Source: JACVRW01 sp034664085 (GTDB lineage Bacteria; Actinomycetota; Thermoleophilia; Solirubrobacterales; Thermoleophilaceae). From it: 64,000 nucleotides of DNA. The position numbers were made by a program, and so were the translations under genes. The DNA lies in the NCBI GenBank assembly GCA_034664085.1, contig JAXDII010000080.1, positions 31,213 through 95,212 of the forward strand, read 5' to 3'. Shown here one piece after another: positions 25,813 through 34,341 of this stretch. The notes below the pieces were generated by a model. The model was given only the letters and a program-made list of their open reading frames with translations. It made no database searches and was not told the origin of the DNA. Numbering within the stretch: the first letter of the stretch is position 1; each line of letters begins with the position of its first letter.

Positions 25813-26412
25813 TTGCAAACGACCGTCGATGCCGTGCGCCGTCCGCTGCTCGCGGGCGTGCTCGTGATGCTCGCGCTGCTGTGCGCGGCGGGCAACGCAT
25901 CGGCGGACGGCGGCGCGATCGCCCCGCCGGCGGCGGAGGAGAAGAAGGACACCAGCGTCGTGGTGGTCAAACGCGGCGACCGCGGTGACGCGGTGCGCAA
26001 GGTCCAGGCCGCGCTCGGCGTCGCCGCCGACGGCGTGTTCGGGGCGCAGACCGAGCGCGCGGTGAAGCGCTTCCAGACGCGCAAGGGGATCACTGCGGAC
26101 GGCATCGTCGGTCCCCAGACGCGCGACGCGCTCGGGCTGGAGCCGTTCGCTCGCGGATCCGTGCGGCGCAAGGCGACCGGCGTACGGCTGCCGCGCATGC
26201 TGCGCCTGATCGCGGAGTGCGAGTCGGGCGGCAATCCGCGCGCCGTGTCGCCGGGCGGGCAGTACCGCGGCAAGTACCAGTTCAGCGTCGACACATGGCG
26301 CAACCTCGGCGGCAAGGGCGATCCCGCCGCCGCGCCCGAGGCCGAGCAGGACCGCATCGCGCTGAAGCTGTACGAGCGGGCCGGCACCGCTCCCTGGCCC
26401 AGCTGCCCCTAG
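25813..26412 (+). CDS. Resuscitation-promoting-factor-like muralytic enzyme with peptidoglycan-binding domain
   Basis: The TTG at 25813 gives a 199-residue secreted protein. Its signal peptide is VRRPLLAGVLVMLALLCAAGNASA. A PG_binding_1 domain covers residues 55-112 (VVVKRGDRGDAVRKVQAALGVAADGVFGAQTERAVKRFQ). The Rpf/transglycosylase-like domain covers about 125-199 (MLRLIAECESGGNPRAV, QYRGKYQFSVDTWRNLGG, AEQDRIALKLY), with the catalytic Glu in AECESGGN. It cleaves the glycan strands of peptidoglycan. Control by the upstream c-di-AMP riboswitch is expected. Confidence 0.92.
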   Translation: MQTTVDAVRRPLLAGVLVMLALLCAAGNASADGGAIAPPAAEEKKDTSVVVVKRGDRGDAVRKVQAALGVAADGVFGAQTERAVKRFQTRKGITADGIVGPQTRDALGLEPFARGSVRRKATGVRLPRMLRLIAECESGGNPRAVSPGGQYRGKYQFSVDTWRNLGGKGDPAAAPEAEQDRIALKLYERAGTAPWPSCP

Positions 26413-26421
26413 CCGCGGGCG

Positions 26422-27579
26422 TCAGGGCGCTGCAGGAGAGCGCGCGGGCGCGCTTCGTCTCATCGAGAGGATCCCCGCGAGCGTGACCGCGCACGCGGCG
26501 CCGAGCAGCGCGTAGGGGACCGCGTCGGAGGTGGCGTCCGCGATCGCGGCCCCGGCGGCGCCGCCGACCATGTGGCCGGAGGCCCAGGCCAGGTTGGAGA
26601 TGGCGAAGGCGAGCGCCAGCTCGAGGCCCGCCTTCTCGGCGGCCTCCGAGACCAGCACCATGGACGGCGCCAGGAAGGTCCCCAGCATCGCGAAGGACAC
26701 CAGCACGGTGGCTCCGACGAGGACGACCGAGTCCGGCAGTGGGAGCAGCGCGGCCATGATGGCGGCACCGGCGAGCCCGAAGCGGATCGGCACGAGGCTG
26801 CCGCGGCGGTCGGAGAGCCTCCCGGCGAACGTGCTCAGGACGGCCTCCACCGCGGCGGTGATCAGGAACACCACTCCGATGGCGACGCCGCTGGCGCCGA
26901 GCTCGCCGAGGTGCAGCGGCGCCAGCACCTCGATCGCCCCGGCGAACAGGGCCGGGAGCGTGATCAGCCAGCACCCGAGCAGCAGGTCGCGGCGGCGCAG
27001 GGCGCGCAGCATCGCCCGCCCCCCTGAGCCGGGCTCGGGTGGCACCTCCGGAATCGGAAGGGCCGCCGCCGCCAGGCCCGCACAGACCAGCCCGACGGCC
27101 CCGAACACGACCTCGGGCGAGAGGACCGTTGCCGCGCCGCCCAGCACCGGTCCGAACAGGACGCCGACGATCGCCGCCGCCAGCCCTGAGCCGATCAGCT
27201 CCCCGCGCCGCTCGGGCGGTGCGGCGGAGACCAGCCACGCCATGCCGGCGGCCCAGGTGAAGCCGCCGCCCAGTCCCTGGACGAAGCGAGCGGCGTCCAG
27301 CAGCACGATGTGGTTGGCGAACCCGAATACCAGGCTGGCGCTGCCGATCAGCGCGAGGCCGAACAGCAGCGTGCGCTTCACGCCCCAGCGGGCAGCCAGC
27401 CACCCGGCGGGGAGGGCGCCGACGAACGTGCCGGCGGGGTAGGCCGCGGTGAGCAGGCCCGCCCCGGTCTTCGACAGGCCAAGTTCCTCGGTGTAGTGCG
27501 GCAGCAGCGGCGCTACGGCGGCGAAGAACATCATGTCCACCAGCACCACGCCTGCGACCAGCAGGAACAGGCGACGCAT
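26422..27579 (-). CDS. Major facilitator superfamily transporter
   Basis: The 385-residue protein has about twelve hydrophobic helices and the MFS loop 2-3 motif GWLAARWGVKRTLLFG, with a related GRLSDRRGSLVPIRFG between helices 8 and 9. The segment GLGGGFTWAAGMAWL in helix 4 resembles drug or sugar exporters of the DHA/arabinose-efflux type. Substrate and direction are unknown. It is divergent from the M20 peptidase gene with 47 bases between the starts. Confidence 0.88.
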   Translation of the reverse strand: MRRLFLLVAGVVLVDMMFFAAVAPLLPHYTEELGLSKTGAGLLTAAYPAGTFVGALPAGWLAARWGVKRTLLFGLALIGSASLVFGFANHIVLLDAARFVQGLGGGFTWAAGMAWLVSAAPPERRGELIGSGLAAAIVGVLFGPVLGGAATVLSPEVVFGAVGLVCAGLAAAALPIPEVPPEPGSGGRAMLRALRRRDLLLGCWLITLPALFAGAIEVLAPLHLGELGASGVAIGVVFLITAAVEAVLSTFAGRLSDRRGSLVPIRFGLAGAAIMAALLPLPDSVVLVGATVLVSFAMLGTFLAPSMVLVSEAAEKAGLELALAFAISNLAWASGHMVGGAAGAAIADATSDAVPYALLGAACAVTLAGILSMRRSAPARSPAAP

Positions 27580-27626
27580 GTAAGCCGACTCTACGCGTTG
27601 GGGCTTTCCGACAGAATGGCCCGTCC

Positions 27627-28946
27627 ATGCCGACCCTGCGCGACGAGCTCGAGGACTGGCTGCGCATCCCGTCCGTGTCCACCGGCGGCGGCGACGCGGC
27701 CGCGCTGGCGCGCGGGTGCGAGTGGGTGTGCGAGCGGATCGAGTCGGCGGGCGGCAGCGCGGAGACGGTGAGCGTCGGCGGCGGGCATCCGATGGCCGTC
27801 GGTGAGCTGCGCAGCTCGCGGTCCGGCGCCCCGACGGTGCTCTCCTACGGCCACTACGACGTGCAGGCCGCGGGGCCGCTCGAGCTCTGGGACTCGCCGC
27901 CCTTCGAGCCGGCGGAGCGCGACGGGCGGCTGTACGCGCGCGGGGCCGCGGACGACAAGGGCAACTTCCTGCCGCTGCTGCACGTCGCCTGCGAGCTGGC
28001 CCGCGCCGGCGAGCTGCCGGTGAACGTGCGCTTCCTGGTGGAGGGCGAGGAGGAGGTCGGCAGCCGCGCCGTGCTCGAGCGCCTGCAGCAGGGCGAGGAC
28101 CAGGCCGACTGCGCGATCATCTTCGACTCGCTGATGGCCGACGAGCGCACGCCTGCGATCAGCGTGGGGGCACGCGGACTGGCGCAGGCGTCGATCGAGG
28201 TGCGCACCGCGGCGCGCGACCTTCACTCGGGCCTGTACGGCGGCGCGGTGCTCAACGCCGCACACGTGCTGCTCGCGATGCTGCACGAGGTCACCCCCGA
28301 CGCCGAGGGCCGCGTGCGGCCGGAGCTGAGCGCCGGCGTGACGCCGCCCGGCCCCGCGGAGCGCGAGTCGTGGGAGCGGCTGCCCCCGGGCGCACGCGCG
28401 ATCGCCGAGGTGGGCGCCATCGAGGTGACCGCCGGCGCCGGCGACGAGTTCTACGAGCGCACGGGCGCCGCCACGGCCGTCGACGTGAACATGGTCGAGG
28501 TGGGCGAGCCGCGCACGATCGTGCCCGCGGTGGCGCGCGGCCACGTCAGCGTCCGGCTCGCACCGGGCCAGCGGGCGGCGGAGATCGGTGCACAGCTGGA
28601 GCGGCTGCTGCGCTCGGCGGTGCCGCCGGGCGTGGAGGTCTCGATCACGCTCGAGCTGGCCGAGCCGGCGCTGTTCGACCCGGTCGATCCGGCGCTCCAG
28701 CTCGCCGCGGGCGCGATGCAGCGGGCGACCGGCATGGCTCCGGCCTTCATGCGCCTGGGCGGCACCCTGCCGCTGCTTTCCGTGCTGGCCGAGCGCAGGA
28801 TCACGCCGATCGTGAGCGGGTTCGCGCTCCCCGACGACGCCTTCCACGCGCCGAACGAGAGCTTCAGGCTCGAGAGCCTGCGCCTCGGCGAGGCCACCGC
28901 TCGCGAGCTCTACCGGGCACTGGCCGAGCTGCCGACGGCCGCCTAG
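27627..28946 (+). CDS. M20 family metallopeptidase (dipeptidase type)
   Basis: The 439-residue enzyme has the M20 zinc-peptidase signatures: metal ligand His and adjacent Asp in VLSYGHYDVQAAG, the bridging Asp in RGAADDKGNFLPLL, the catalytic Glu pair in FLVEGEEEVGSRAV, and a C-terminal His in PDDAFHAPNESFRL. A lid/dimerisation domain is inserted (about residues 190-340, DLHSGLYGGAVLNAAHVL). This is the carnosinase/dipeptidase subfamily, cytosolic. CAGAAT 9 bases before the ATG could be its -10. Confidence 0.9.
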   Translation: MPTLRDELEDWLRIPSVSTGGGDAAALARGCEWVCERIESAGGSAETVSVGGGHPMAVGELRSSRSGAPTVLSYGHYDVQAAGPLELWDSPPFEPAERDGRLYARGAADDKGNFLPLLHVACELARAGELPVNVRFLVEGEEEVGSRAVLERLQQGEDQADCAIIFDSLMADERTPAISVGARGLAQASIEVRTAARDLHSGLYGGAVLNAAHVLLAMLHEVTPDAEGRVRPELSAGVTPPGPAERESWERLPPGARAIAEVGAIEVTAGAGDEFYERTGAATAVDVNMVEVGEPRTIVPAVARGHVSVRLAPGQRAAEIGAQLERLLRSAVPPGVEVSITLELAEPALFDPVDPALQLAAGAMQRATGMAPAFMRLGGTLPLLSVLAERRITPIVSGFALPDDAFHAPNESFRLESLRLGEATARELYRALAELPTAA

Positions 28947-29560
28947 CTGCGCAGCCGCAGCCGGTGGATCTGCACGCGCCCGCTGCGCGGGCTCCTGGTG
29001 CTCTTGAGGTGCCAGCCGGCCGGCACGGCCGCGAGGAAGCGCTCAGCGGGCTTGCGACTCGGGTCGGCGATCAGCACCTGGCCGGTCTCGTCCACAAGCT
29101 GCGGCAGCAGCTCGAGCAGCTGGTCGACGTTGCGCGGCTCGTAGAGCACGTCGGAGGCGATCACGAAGCGCCAGGGCCCGCGCTCGACGATCGCCTGCGG
29201 CGCTCCCCACGCGACCTGTGCGGTCTCCAGCCGGACCTCGTTGAGCTCGGCGTTCGCGGCGGTCGCCCGCACGGCGTCCTGCGACCAGTCCGTCGCGAGC
29301 ACGCGGCCGCCGGCGAGCGCCGCGGCGATGCTCGGCAGGCCCAGGCCACAGCCCAGCTCCAGCACGCTCGCTCCGCGCAGCGAGCGGCGCGCGACGTCAT
29401 CCGCAAGGGCCACGGCGCTCGACCACAGCTCAGCCCAGTACGGCAGGAACTCCTCGTGCTCGAAGTCCTCCTCGCTCAGCAGTGACTCTGCGTCACGCGG
29501 CCGGTTCAGCGCCACCTCGCCCACGGGAAGGGCGACACGCTCCTCGACCGTCTCCGTCAC
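28943..29560 (-). CDS. Class I methyltransferase, METTL/protein-lysine methyltransferase-like
   Basis: A GTG start gives 205 residues. LPYWAELWSSAVALA precedes the SAM motif VLELGCGLGLPSIAAALAGG. LATDWSQDAVRATAANAELN and the post-motif FVIASDVLYEPRNVDQLL follow. This order is typical of the METTL21/ETFB-lysine methyltransferase-like group. The target is unknown. Its start overlaps the pepF stop, and its stop shares CTAG with the convergent M20 gene. Confidence 0.85.
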   Translation of the reverse strand: MTETVEERVALPVGEVALNRPRDAESLLSEEDFEHEEFLPYWAELWSSAVALADDVARRSLRGASVLELGCGLGLPSIAAALAGGRVLATDWSQDAVRATAANAELNEVRLETAQVAWGAPQAIVERGPWRFVIASDVLYEPRNVDQLLELLPQLVDETGQVLIADPSRKPAERFLAAVPAGWHLKSTRSPRSGRVQIHRLRLRS

Positions 29561-31359
29561 GTGGCCCTGCCGGCCTCCCGAGCGGCGGCCTCCGCCGCCT
29601 CGAGCTGGCGCTCGATCAGGTCGAGCCCCGAGCTCCAGAAGTTCGGGTCGGCCAGGTCCACGCCGACGATCGCGGCGAGCTCCTCGGGCGGGCGGGAGCC
29701 GCCCGCGCGCAGCAGCTCGAGGTAGGAGGAGGCGAACTCCTCGCCCCGCTGCTCGTAATGGCGGTACACCGACAGCGCGAGCAGGTGCCCGTACGCGTAG
29801 GCGTAGACGTAGCCGGGCGTGTCCACGAAGTGGGGGATGTACGACCACCAGATGCCGTAGTCGTCGTGGAGGTCGACGGCGTCGCCGAGCAGGTCGGCCT
29901 GGGAGTCGAGCCACAGCTCGGCGAAGCGCTGGGGCGGGAGCTCGCCGCTGTCGCGCCGGGCGGAGTGCACCGCGTGCTCGAAACGGTTCATGGCGACCTG
30001 GCGGAAGACCGCGCCGACCGCGCCGTCGAGCGACCCGGCCAGCAGCGACAGGCGCGCCGCGGCATCGGGCGCGCGCTCCAGCAGCCGCTCCAGCACGATC
30101 GTCTCGCCGAAGATCGAGGCCGTCTCGGCGAGCGTCAGGGGCGTGGTGAACTGGAAGATGCCCTGCGGGCGGGCGAGCGACGCGTGCACGCCGTGGCCGA
30201 GCTCGTGCGCCAGCGTCAGCACGTCGTATGGACGCGCCGTGTAGTTGAGCATCACGTAGGGGTGCCGCGAGGGGACCGTGTACGAGCAGAAGGCGCCGCC
30301 GCGCTTGCCGGGCCGCGGCGGGGCGTCGATGTAGCCGTCGAAGAAGCTGGCCGCGGCCTCGCCGAGCTCGGGCGCGAAGCCCGAGTAGCAGTCGAGCACG
30401 ATCGAGCGCGCCTCGTCATAGGGAATCTGCTCGTCGGTGTCGCTGACCGGGGCCATGCGGTCCCAGTACGCGAGCCGGTCGACGCCGAGCAGGCCGGCCT
30501 TGAGCCGGTACCAGCGTCGCGCCAGCTCGTAGCGGCCCGACACCGCCTCGATCAGCGCCTCCACCGACGCGTCGCTCGCCTCGTTGGCGAGGTTGCGCGA
30601 GGCCAGCCAGTGCGGGTAGTCGCGCAGGCGGTCCTTGGTCGCCTTGTCGGCCAGCAGCGTGTTGAAGAGGTAGGCGCGCGTACGCAGGCCCGGCCGCAGC
30701 GCCTCTGTGGTCGCCCGGGCGGCCTGCTCGCGCACCGCGCGGTCGGGGTCCTGCAGGCGGCTCAGGGCCACCTCGAGCGAGGCCGGCTCCTCGGTGTCGG
30801 GCAGCGCCACCTCGACCGCGGAGATCTGCTCGGTGAACAGGCGGCGGAAGGCCGACGAGCCGGTCACGTCCAGCTCCGTCATCACCCGCTCCTCGGGCTC
30901 GCTGAGCTGGTGCGGCCGGTAGCGGCGCAGGTTGCGCAGGTGGTGGCGGCAGAAGTCGAGGCCCTCGTCTGCCAGCAGCTGCTCCGCGCGCTCCTCCGGC
31001 AGCTCGTTCCACTCGAGCTCGAAGAACAGCAGCTCGGTCTCGATCGCGGCGCCGAGCTCGCGCGCCTTCTGGATCAGCGCGCCCCGCGCGGGGTCCGCCG
31101 TGTCGAGCGAGAAGCTGAGCATCGCGTAGGAGCCGGCGCGGCCCGCGAGGTCGGAGATCTCGGCCAGCTCGTGCATGGCGCCGGCGAGGCCCTCCGCGTC
31201 CAGCTCGGCGACCTGGCCGCGGTGGCGCTCGGCGAAGGCGGTCGCGCGATCGCGAGCTTGGGTCAGCAGCTCCTCGACGCCGTCAGGCCCCTTGGACTCG
31301 ACGAGCGGCTCGAGGTCCCAGGCGGCGGCTTCGAGGGCAGGATCGACGGTCGTGCTCAC
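29557..31359 (-). CDS. pepF: M3 family oligoendopeptidase F
   Basis: The 600-residue metallopeptidase carries the HExxH zinc motif in LTLAHELGHGVHASLARPQG, with the third ligand Glu in ETASIFGETIVLERLL. KRGGAFCSYTVPSRHPYVMLNYT before it and YIPHFVDTPGYVYAYAYGHLLALSVY after it are hallmarks of PepF-type M3 peptidases. The N-terminal half is the helical cap. It cleaves short peptides in the cytosol. It starts at GTG and is co-transcribed with the downstream methyltransferase. Confidence 0.95.
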   Translation of the reverse strand: MSTTVDPALEAAAWDLEPLVESKGPDGVEELLTQARDRATAFAERHRGQVAELDAEGLAGAMHELAEISDLAGRAGSYAMLSFSLDTADPARGALIQKARELGAAIETELLFFELEWNELPEERAEQLLADEGLDFCRHHLRNLRRYRPHQLSEPEERVMTELDVTGSSAFRRLFTEQISAVEVALPDTEEPASLEVALSRLQDPDRAVREQAARATTEALRPGLRTRAYLFNTLLADKATKDRLRDYPHWLASRNLANEASDASVEALIEAVSGRYELARRWYRLKAGLLGVDRLAYWDRMAPVSDTDEQIPYDEARSIVLDCYSGFAPELGEAAASFFDGYIDAPPRPGKRGGAFCSYTVPSRHPYVMLNYTARPYDVLTLAHELGHGVHASLARPQGIFQFTTPLTLAETASIFGETIVLERLLERAPDAAARLSLLAGSLDGAVGAVFRQVAMNRFEHAVHSARRDSGELPPQRFAELWLDSQADLLGDAVDLHDDYGIWWSYIPHFVDTPGYVYAYAYGHLLALSVYRHYEQRGEEFASSYLELLRAGGSRPPEELAAIVGVDLADPNFWSSGLDLIERQLEAAEAAAREAGRAT

Positions 31360-31370
31360 GGTTGGTCAGG

Positions 31371-31823
31371 CTAGAGGACGATCAGGCAGGTGCTGGTCCC
31401 GTGCGCCAGCAGCTTGCCGTCCCGCTCGCTGCGCACCTCGCCGGCCGCGGTGGCGACACGGCTGCCGCGGTGCACGACGTGGCCGCTCGCGACGATCCGG
31501 CCCGTGTCCACGCTGATCGGGCGCACGAGGTTGAACGAGATCTCGAGCGTGGCGTAGGCGCCGCCCTCGGGGAGCGTGGTGTGCACCGCCGCGCCCATGC
31601 AGGAGTCGAGCATGGTGCCGGCGATGCCGCCGTGCACGGTCCCGAGCGGGTTGTACATGTCCTCGCGCGGCGTCAGCGCGAACGCCGTGCGGCCCTCCTC
31701 GGCCTCGACCAGATCCATGCCCAGCAGCCGCTGGATCGGGGCGGGCGGCAGCGCGCCGTCCCGGATCTTCTGCATCAGCTCGAGTCCGGTCATGGCCGAC
31801 TGCGGGAGTATGTCGCGGTCCAT
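31371..31823 (-). CDS. PaaI-family hotdog thioesterase
   Basis: The hotdog-fold protein carries NPLGTVHGGIAGTMLDSCMGAAVHTTL, the PaaI/YigI-type acyl-CoA thioesterase motif with the HGG turn and the catalytic Asp region, followed by ATLEISFNLVRPISVDTGRIVASGHVVHRGSRVATAAGEV. If it starts at the ATG on 31823 it is 150 residues and its start codon interlocks with that of the divergent gene (CATG). An inner ATG at 31793 (MTGLELMQ) is an alternative. The substrate is unknown. Confidence 0.85.
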   Translation of the reverse strand: MDRDILPQSAMTGLELMQKIRDGALPPAPIQRLLGMDLVEAEEGRTAFALTPREDMYNPLGTVHGGIAGTMLDSCMGAAVHTTLPEGGAYATLEISFNLVRPISVDTGRIVASGHVVHRGSRVATAAGEVRSERDGKLLAHGTSTCLIVL

Positions 31824-32724
31824 GGCGATCCCGCCCACTCCCCTGGAGGAGGCGCCGCCGGCGCTCGCCGCCGGCCGCCGGCTGCTGCTCAAGCGCGAGG
31901 ACGTGCACGAGCTCGGCGCCTTCAAGTGGCGCGGCGCGCTGCCCGCGCTGGAGCGCTACCGCGAGCAGGGTGCCGCGGCGGTCGTGACGGCCTCCACCGG
32001 CAACCACGGGGCCGCCACCGCCTGGGCCGCGCAGCGCACCGGCCTGCGGGCGGTCGTCTACGTGCCCGAGCAGGCGAGCCGGGCCAAGCTCGACCTGCTC
32101 GAGCAGCTCGGCGCCGAGCTGCGCCACGCGGGCGCCGACGTCGACGGGGCGAAGGACGCGGCGCGCGCCCACGCCGAGCGGGAGCGTGTGCCGTTCTTCG
32201 AGGACGGCGCCGAGCCGGCCCAGTTCGACGGCTATGCGGCGATCGGGAGCGAGATCGTCGCGCAGCTCGGCGAGCGTCCGGCGCTCGTCGCGGTGCCGGT
32301 GGGCAACGGCGCGCTGCTGATCGGGGTCGCCCGCGGGCTTGGCGGCCCCGGCGCGCTGGGCGTGGTCTCCAAGGCCGCGCCGGTCATGGCGCTGAGCGTG
32401 GAGGCTGGGCGGCCCGTTGACTGCGACGACAGCGCCACGTTCGCCGACGGCCTGGCGGTGCGCGTGGCGGTCCCGCTGGCGGTTGCCGAGCTGGCGCGGC
32501 TCGCCACGCCGTTCGTGCAGGTGTCCGAGCGCGCGATCGCCCGGGCGGTGGGGGACTTCGCGGCGGCAGGCATGCGGGTCGAGGGCTCGGCGGCGGCCGC
32601 ACTCGCCGCCCTGGACCAGGTCGATCCTCCCGCCGGGCCGGCCGTCCTGCTGGTGACCGGGCACAACATCGACGACGAGCTCCACCGGCGCGCGGTCGAG
32701 CGGCCCGAGAGCTTTCCGGACTAG
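31822..32724 (+). CDS. PLP-dependent threonine/serine dehydratase-like enzyme
   Basis: The 300-residue fold-type II PLP enzyme has the Schiff-base Lys in LGAFKWRGA (about residue 37). The Asn loop is TASTGNHGAATAWAAQ, and the phosphate-binding glycine loop reads VPVGNGALLIG. Threonine dehydratases, serine racemases and hydroxyectoine utilisation enzymes share this pattern. The protein lacks the C-terminal regulatory ACT domain and is shorter than catabolic dehydratases. The product class, a 2-oxo acid plus ammonia, is likely but unproven. Its ATG overlaps the divergent PaaI gene start. Confidence 0.82.
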   Translation: MAIPPTPLEEAPPALAAGRRLLLKREDVHELGAFKWRGALPALERYREQGAAAVVTASTGNHGAATAWAAQRTGLRAVVYVPEQASRAKLDLLEQLGAELRHAGADVDGAKDAARAHAERERVPFFEDGAEPAQFDGYAAIGSEIVAQLGERPALVAVPVGNGALLIGVARGLGGPGALGVVSKAAPVMALSVEAGRPVDCDDSATFADGLAVRVAVPLAVAELARLATPFVQVSERAIARAVGDFAAAGMRVEGSAAAALAALDQVDPPAGPAVLLVTGHNIDDELHRRAVERPESFPD

Positions 32725-33542
32725 CGCGCCGTCGCCTTGCGCTTGCGCGTCGCGCCCTTGCCGCCGCCGGATTTCATCCCGGCGAGCGTCTCCTCCAGCG
32801 CGGCCATCAGGTCGGGCGCGGGCTTCGGCTGCTTCGGCTCGGAGGGCGCCTTGACCGTCTCGCCCTCCTGCTTGGCCTTCACGACCCGGGTCAGGCGCTC
32901 CCGGTAGCAGTCGGTGTAGCGCTCGGGGTCCCAGTCCACGGACAGCGCCTCAATCACCGCCACCGCCTGGTCGACCTTCTTCTTGGCGGGCTTGCGGCCC
33001 CCGGGGGCGATCCCATCGGCCGGTCGTACCTCGTCGTGGAACAGCATGGTGGTGAGCGACAGCAGGCCGCCGCGCGGGCGGACGAGCACCAGGTACTCCT
33101 TGGTCCTCATCACGAACCGCCCGAGCGCCGCGCGGTCGGTGCTCTCCATCACCTTCACGAGCAGCTGGTAGGCCCGCAGCGTCCCCTCGCTCTCGCCGAA
33201 CGGGAGCAGGTACCACGGGTGGTCGAAGTAGATCGGGTCGACCTCTTCGATGTCGACGAACGCCTCGATGTCGATCGTGCGCGTCTTGCGCGGCTGGACC
33301 GAGGCCAGCTCGGCGTCCGTGAGGATCACCTGCTTCCCGTCGAGATCGAACCCGCGCGCCACCTCCTCCCACTGCACCTCCACGTCCTCCTTGGAGCAGA
33401 AGCGGCGCTGCTCGATCGGCGCGCCGTCCTTGCCGTGCAGCTGCCGGAAGTGCAGGTCCAGGTCGCGCGCCGCGCTCGTCAGGCTGACGGGCACGTTGAC
33501 CAGTCCAAAGGAGAGCGAGCCGTTCCAGAGCGTGCGCGGCAC
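32721..33542 (-). CDS. ku: Non-homologous end-joining protein Ku (second copy, basic tail)
   Basis: The 273-residue protein (GTG start) is a bacterial Ku: RTLWNGSLSFGLVNVPVSLTSA at the start, CSKEDVEVQWEEVARGFD, the bridge region EVDPIYFDHPWYLLP, and LLSLTTMLFHDEV. Bacterial Ku homodimers thread onto DNA ends and recruit LigD. The C-terminus has DLMAALEETLAGM followed by a Lys/Arg-rich tail (GKGATRKRKATAR). It sits 2 bases after the first ku gene. No LigD gene is in the window. The stop shares CTAG with the convergent dehydratase-like gene. Confidence 0.95.
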   Translation of the reverse strand: MPRTLWNGSLSFGLVNVPVSLTSAARDLDLHFRQLHGKDGAPIEQRRFCSKEDVEVQWEEVARGFDLDGKQVILTDAELASVQPRKTRTIDIEAFVDIEEVDPIYFDHPWYLLPFGESEGTLRAYQLLVKVMESTDRAALGRFVMRTKEYLVLVRPRGGLLSLTTMLFHDEVRPADGIAPGGRKPAKKKVDQAVAVIEALSVDWDPERYTDCYRERLTRVVKAKQEGETVKAPSEPKQPKPAPDLMAALEETLAGMKSGGGKGATRKRKATAR

Positions 33543-33544
33543 GG

Positions 33545-34312
33545 TCAGGACCCCTTGCCGAGGCTGGCCTGAAGCGCCGCCGTGAGGTCGGTGGGCTCCT
33601 CTTCGGGCTCGGGCTCGGCGGGTCCCAGGTCCTCGCCCTTGGCCTTGCGCTGGATCAGGTCGAGCACGGCCTCGCGGTAGGTGTCCTCGTACTCGGTGGG
33701 GTCGAACTTGCGGTGCAGGGACTTCACGAGCTGGCCGGCCATCTCCACCTCGCGCTTGGATGGGCCCTTGCCGGGCTTGCCGGCCTCCAGGTCGTCGGCC
33801 TCGACGATCTCGTCGTGGAAGCGCATCGTGTGCAGCGCCAGCACCCCGTCGAGTGACCGCAACGCGGCCAGGTACTCGCGGTCGTGGAACGTGAAGCGGC
33901 CGATCCCGACGCGGCCCGTCCGCTCGAGCGCGGCGCGGAAGACCAGGTACGCCTCCGCGTCGTCGCGACAGCCGACGTAGTAGGTCTTCTCGAAGAAGAT
34001 CGGGTCGATCTCGCCCCCCGGCACGAAGTCCTCGATCTCGATGACCTTGCCGCGGGCGCCCGCCGCGGCCTTGATCTCGTCCTTCTCGAGCACGACGTAC
34101 TCGCCGGGGGAGATCTCGTAGCCCTTGACGACCTCCTTGAACGGAACCTCCTTGTCCTCCTTCGAGCAGATCCGCTTGTGCTCGATCTTGGCCCCGTCGC
34201 TCACGTGCACCTCGTGGAAGCGGACGGTCTTCGACTCGGTGGCCGAGTAGAGCTTCACCGGCACGTAGGCGAGGCCGAAGCTGATCGTGCCGTTCCAGAT
34301 CGAGCGCGGCAT
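33545..34312 (-). CDS. ku: Non-homologous end-joining protein Ku (first copy, acidic tail)
   Basis: The 255-residue Ku protein starts MPRSIWNGTISFGLAYVPVKLYSA. It has the CSKEDKEVPFKEVVKGYEISPGEYVVLEKDE core, IDPIFFEKTYYV bridge and LALHTMRFHDEI. Its C-terminus is acidic (PAEPEPEEEPTDLTAALQASLGKGS) and carries the same D-L-x-A-A-L-x-x-x-L motif as the second copy but without the basic tail. A GGAGAG ribosome-binding site precedes the ATG. It is translated just ahead of the second ku gene, so a heterodimer is possible. Confidence 0.95.
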   Translation of the reverse strand: MPRSIWNGTISFGLAYVPVKLYSATESKTVRFHEVHVSDGAKIEHKRICSKEDKEVPFKEVVKGYEISPGEYVVLEKDEIKAAAGARGKVIEIEDFVPGGEIDPIFFEKTYYVGCRDDAEAYLVFRAALERTGRVGIGRFTFHDREYLAALRSLDGVLALHTMRFHDEIVEADDLEAGKPGKGPSKREVEMAGQLVKSLHRKFDPTEYEDTYREAVLDLIQRKAKGEDLGPAEPEPEEEPTDLTAALQASLGKGS

Positions 34313-34341
34313 GCCTCTCCGCTACCCGCCGGCGCGCGGCA

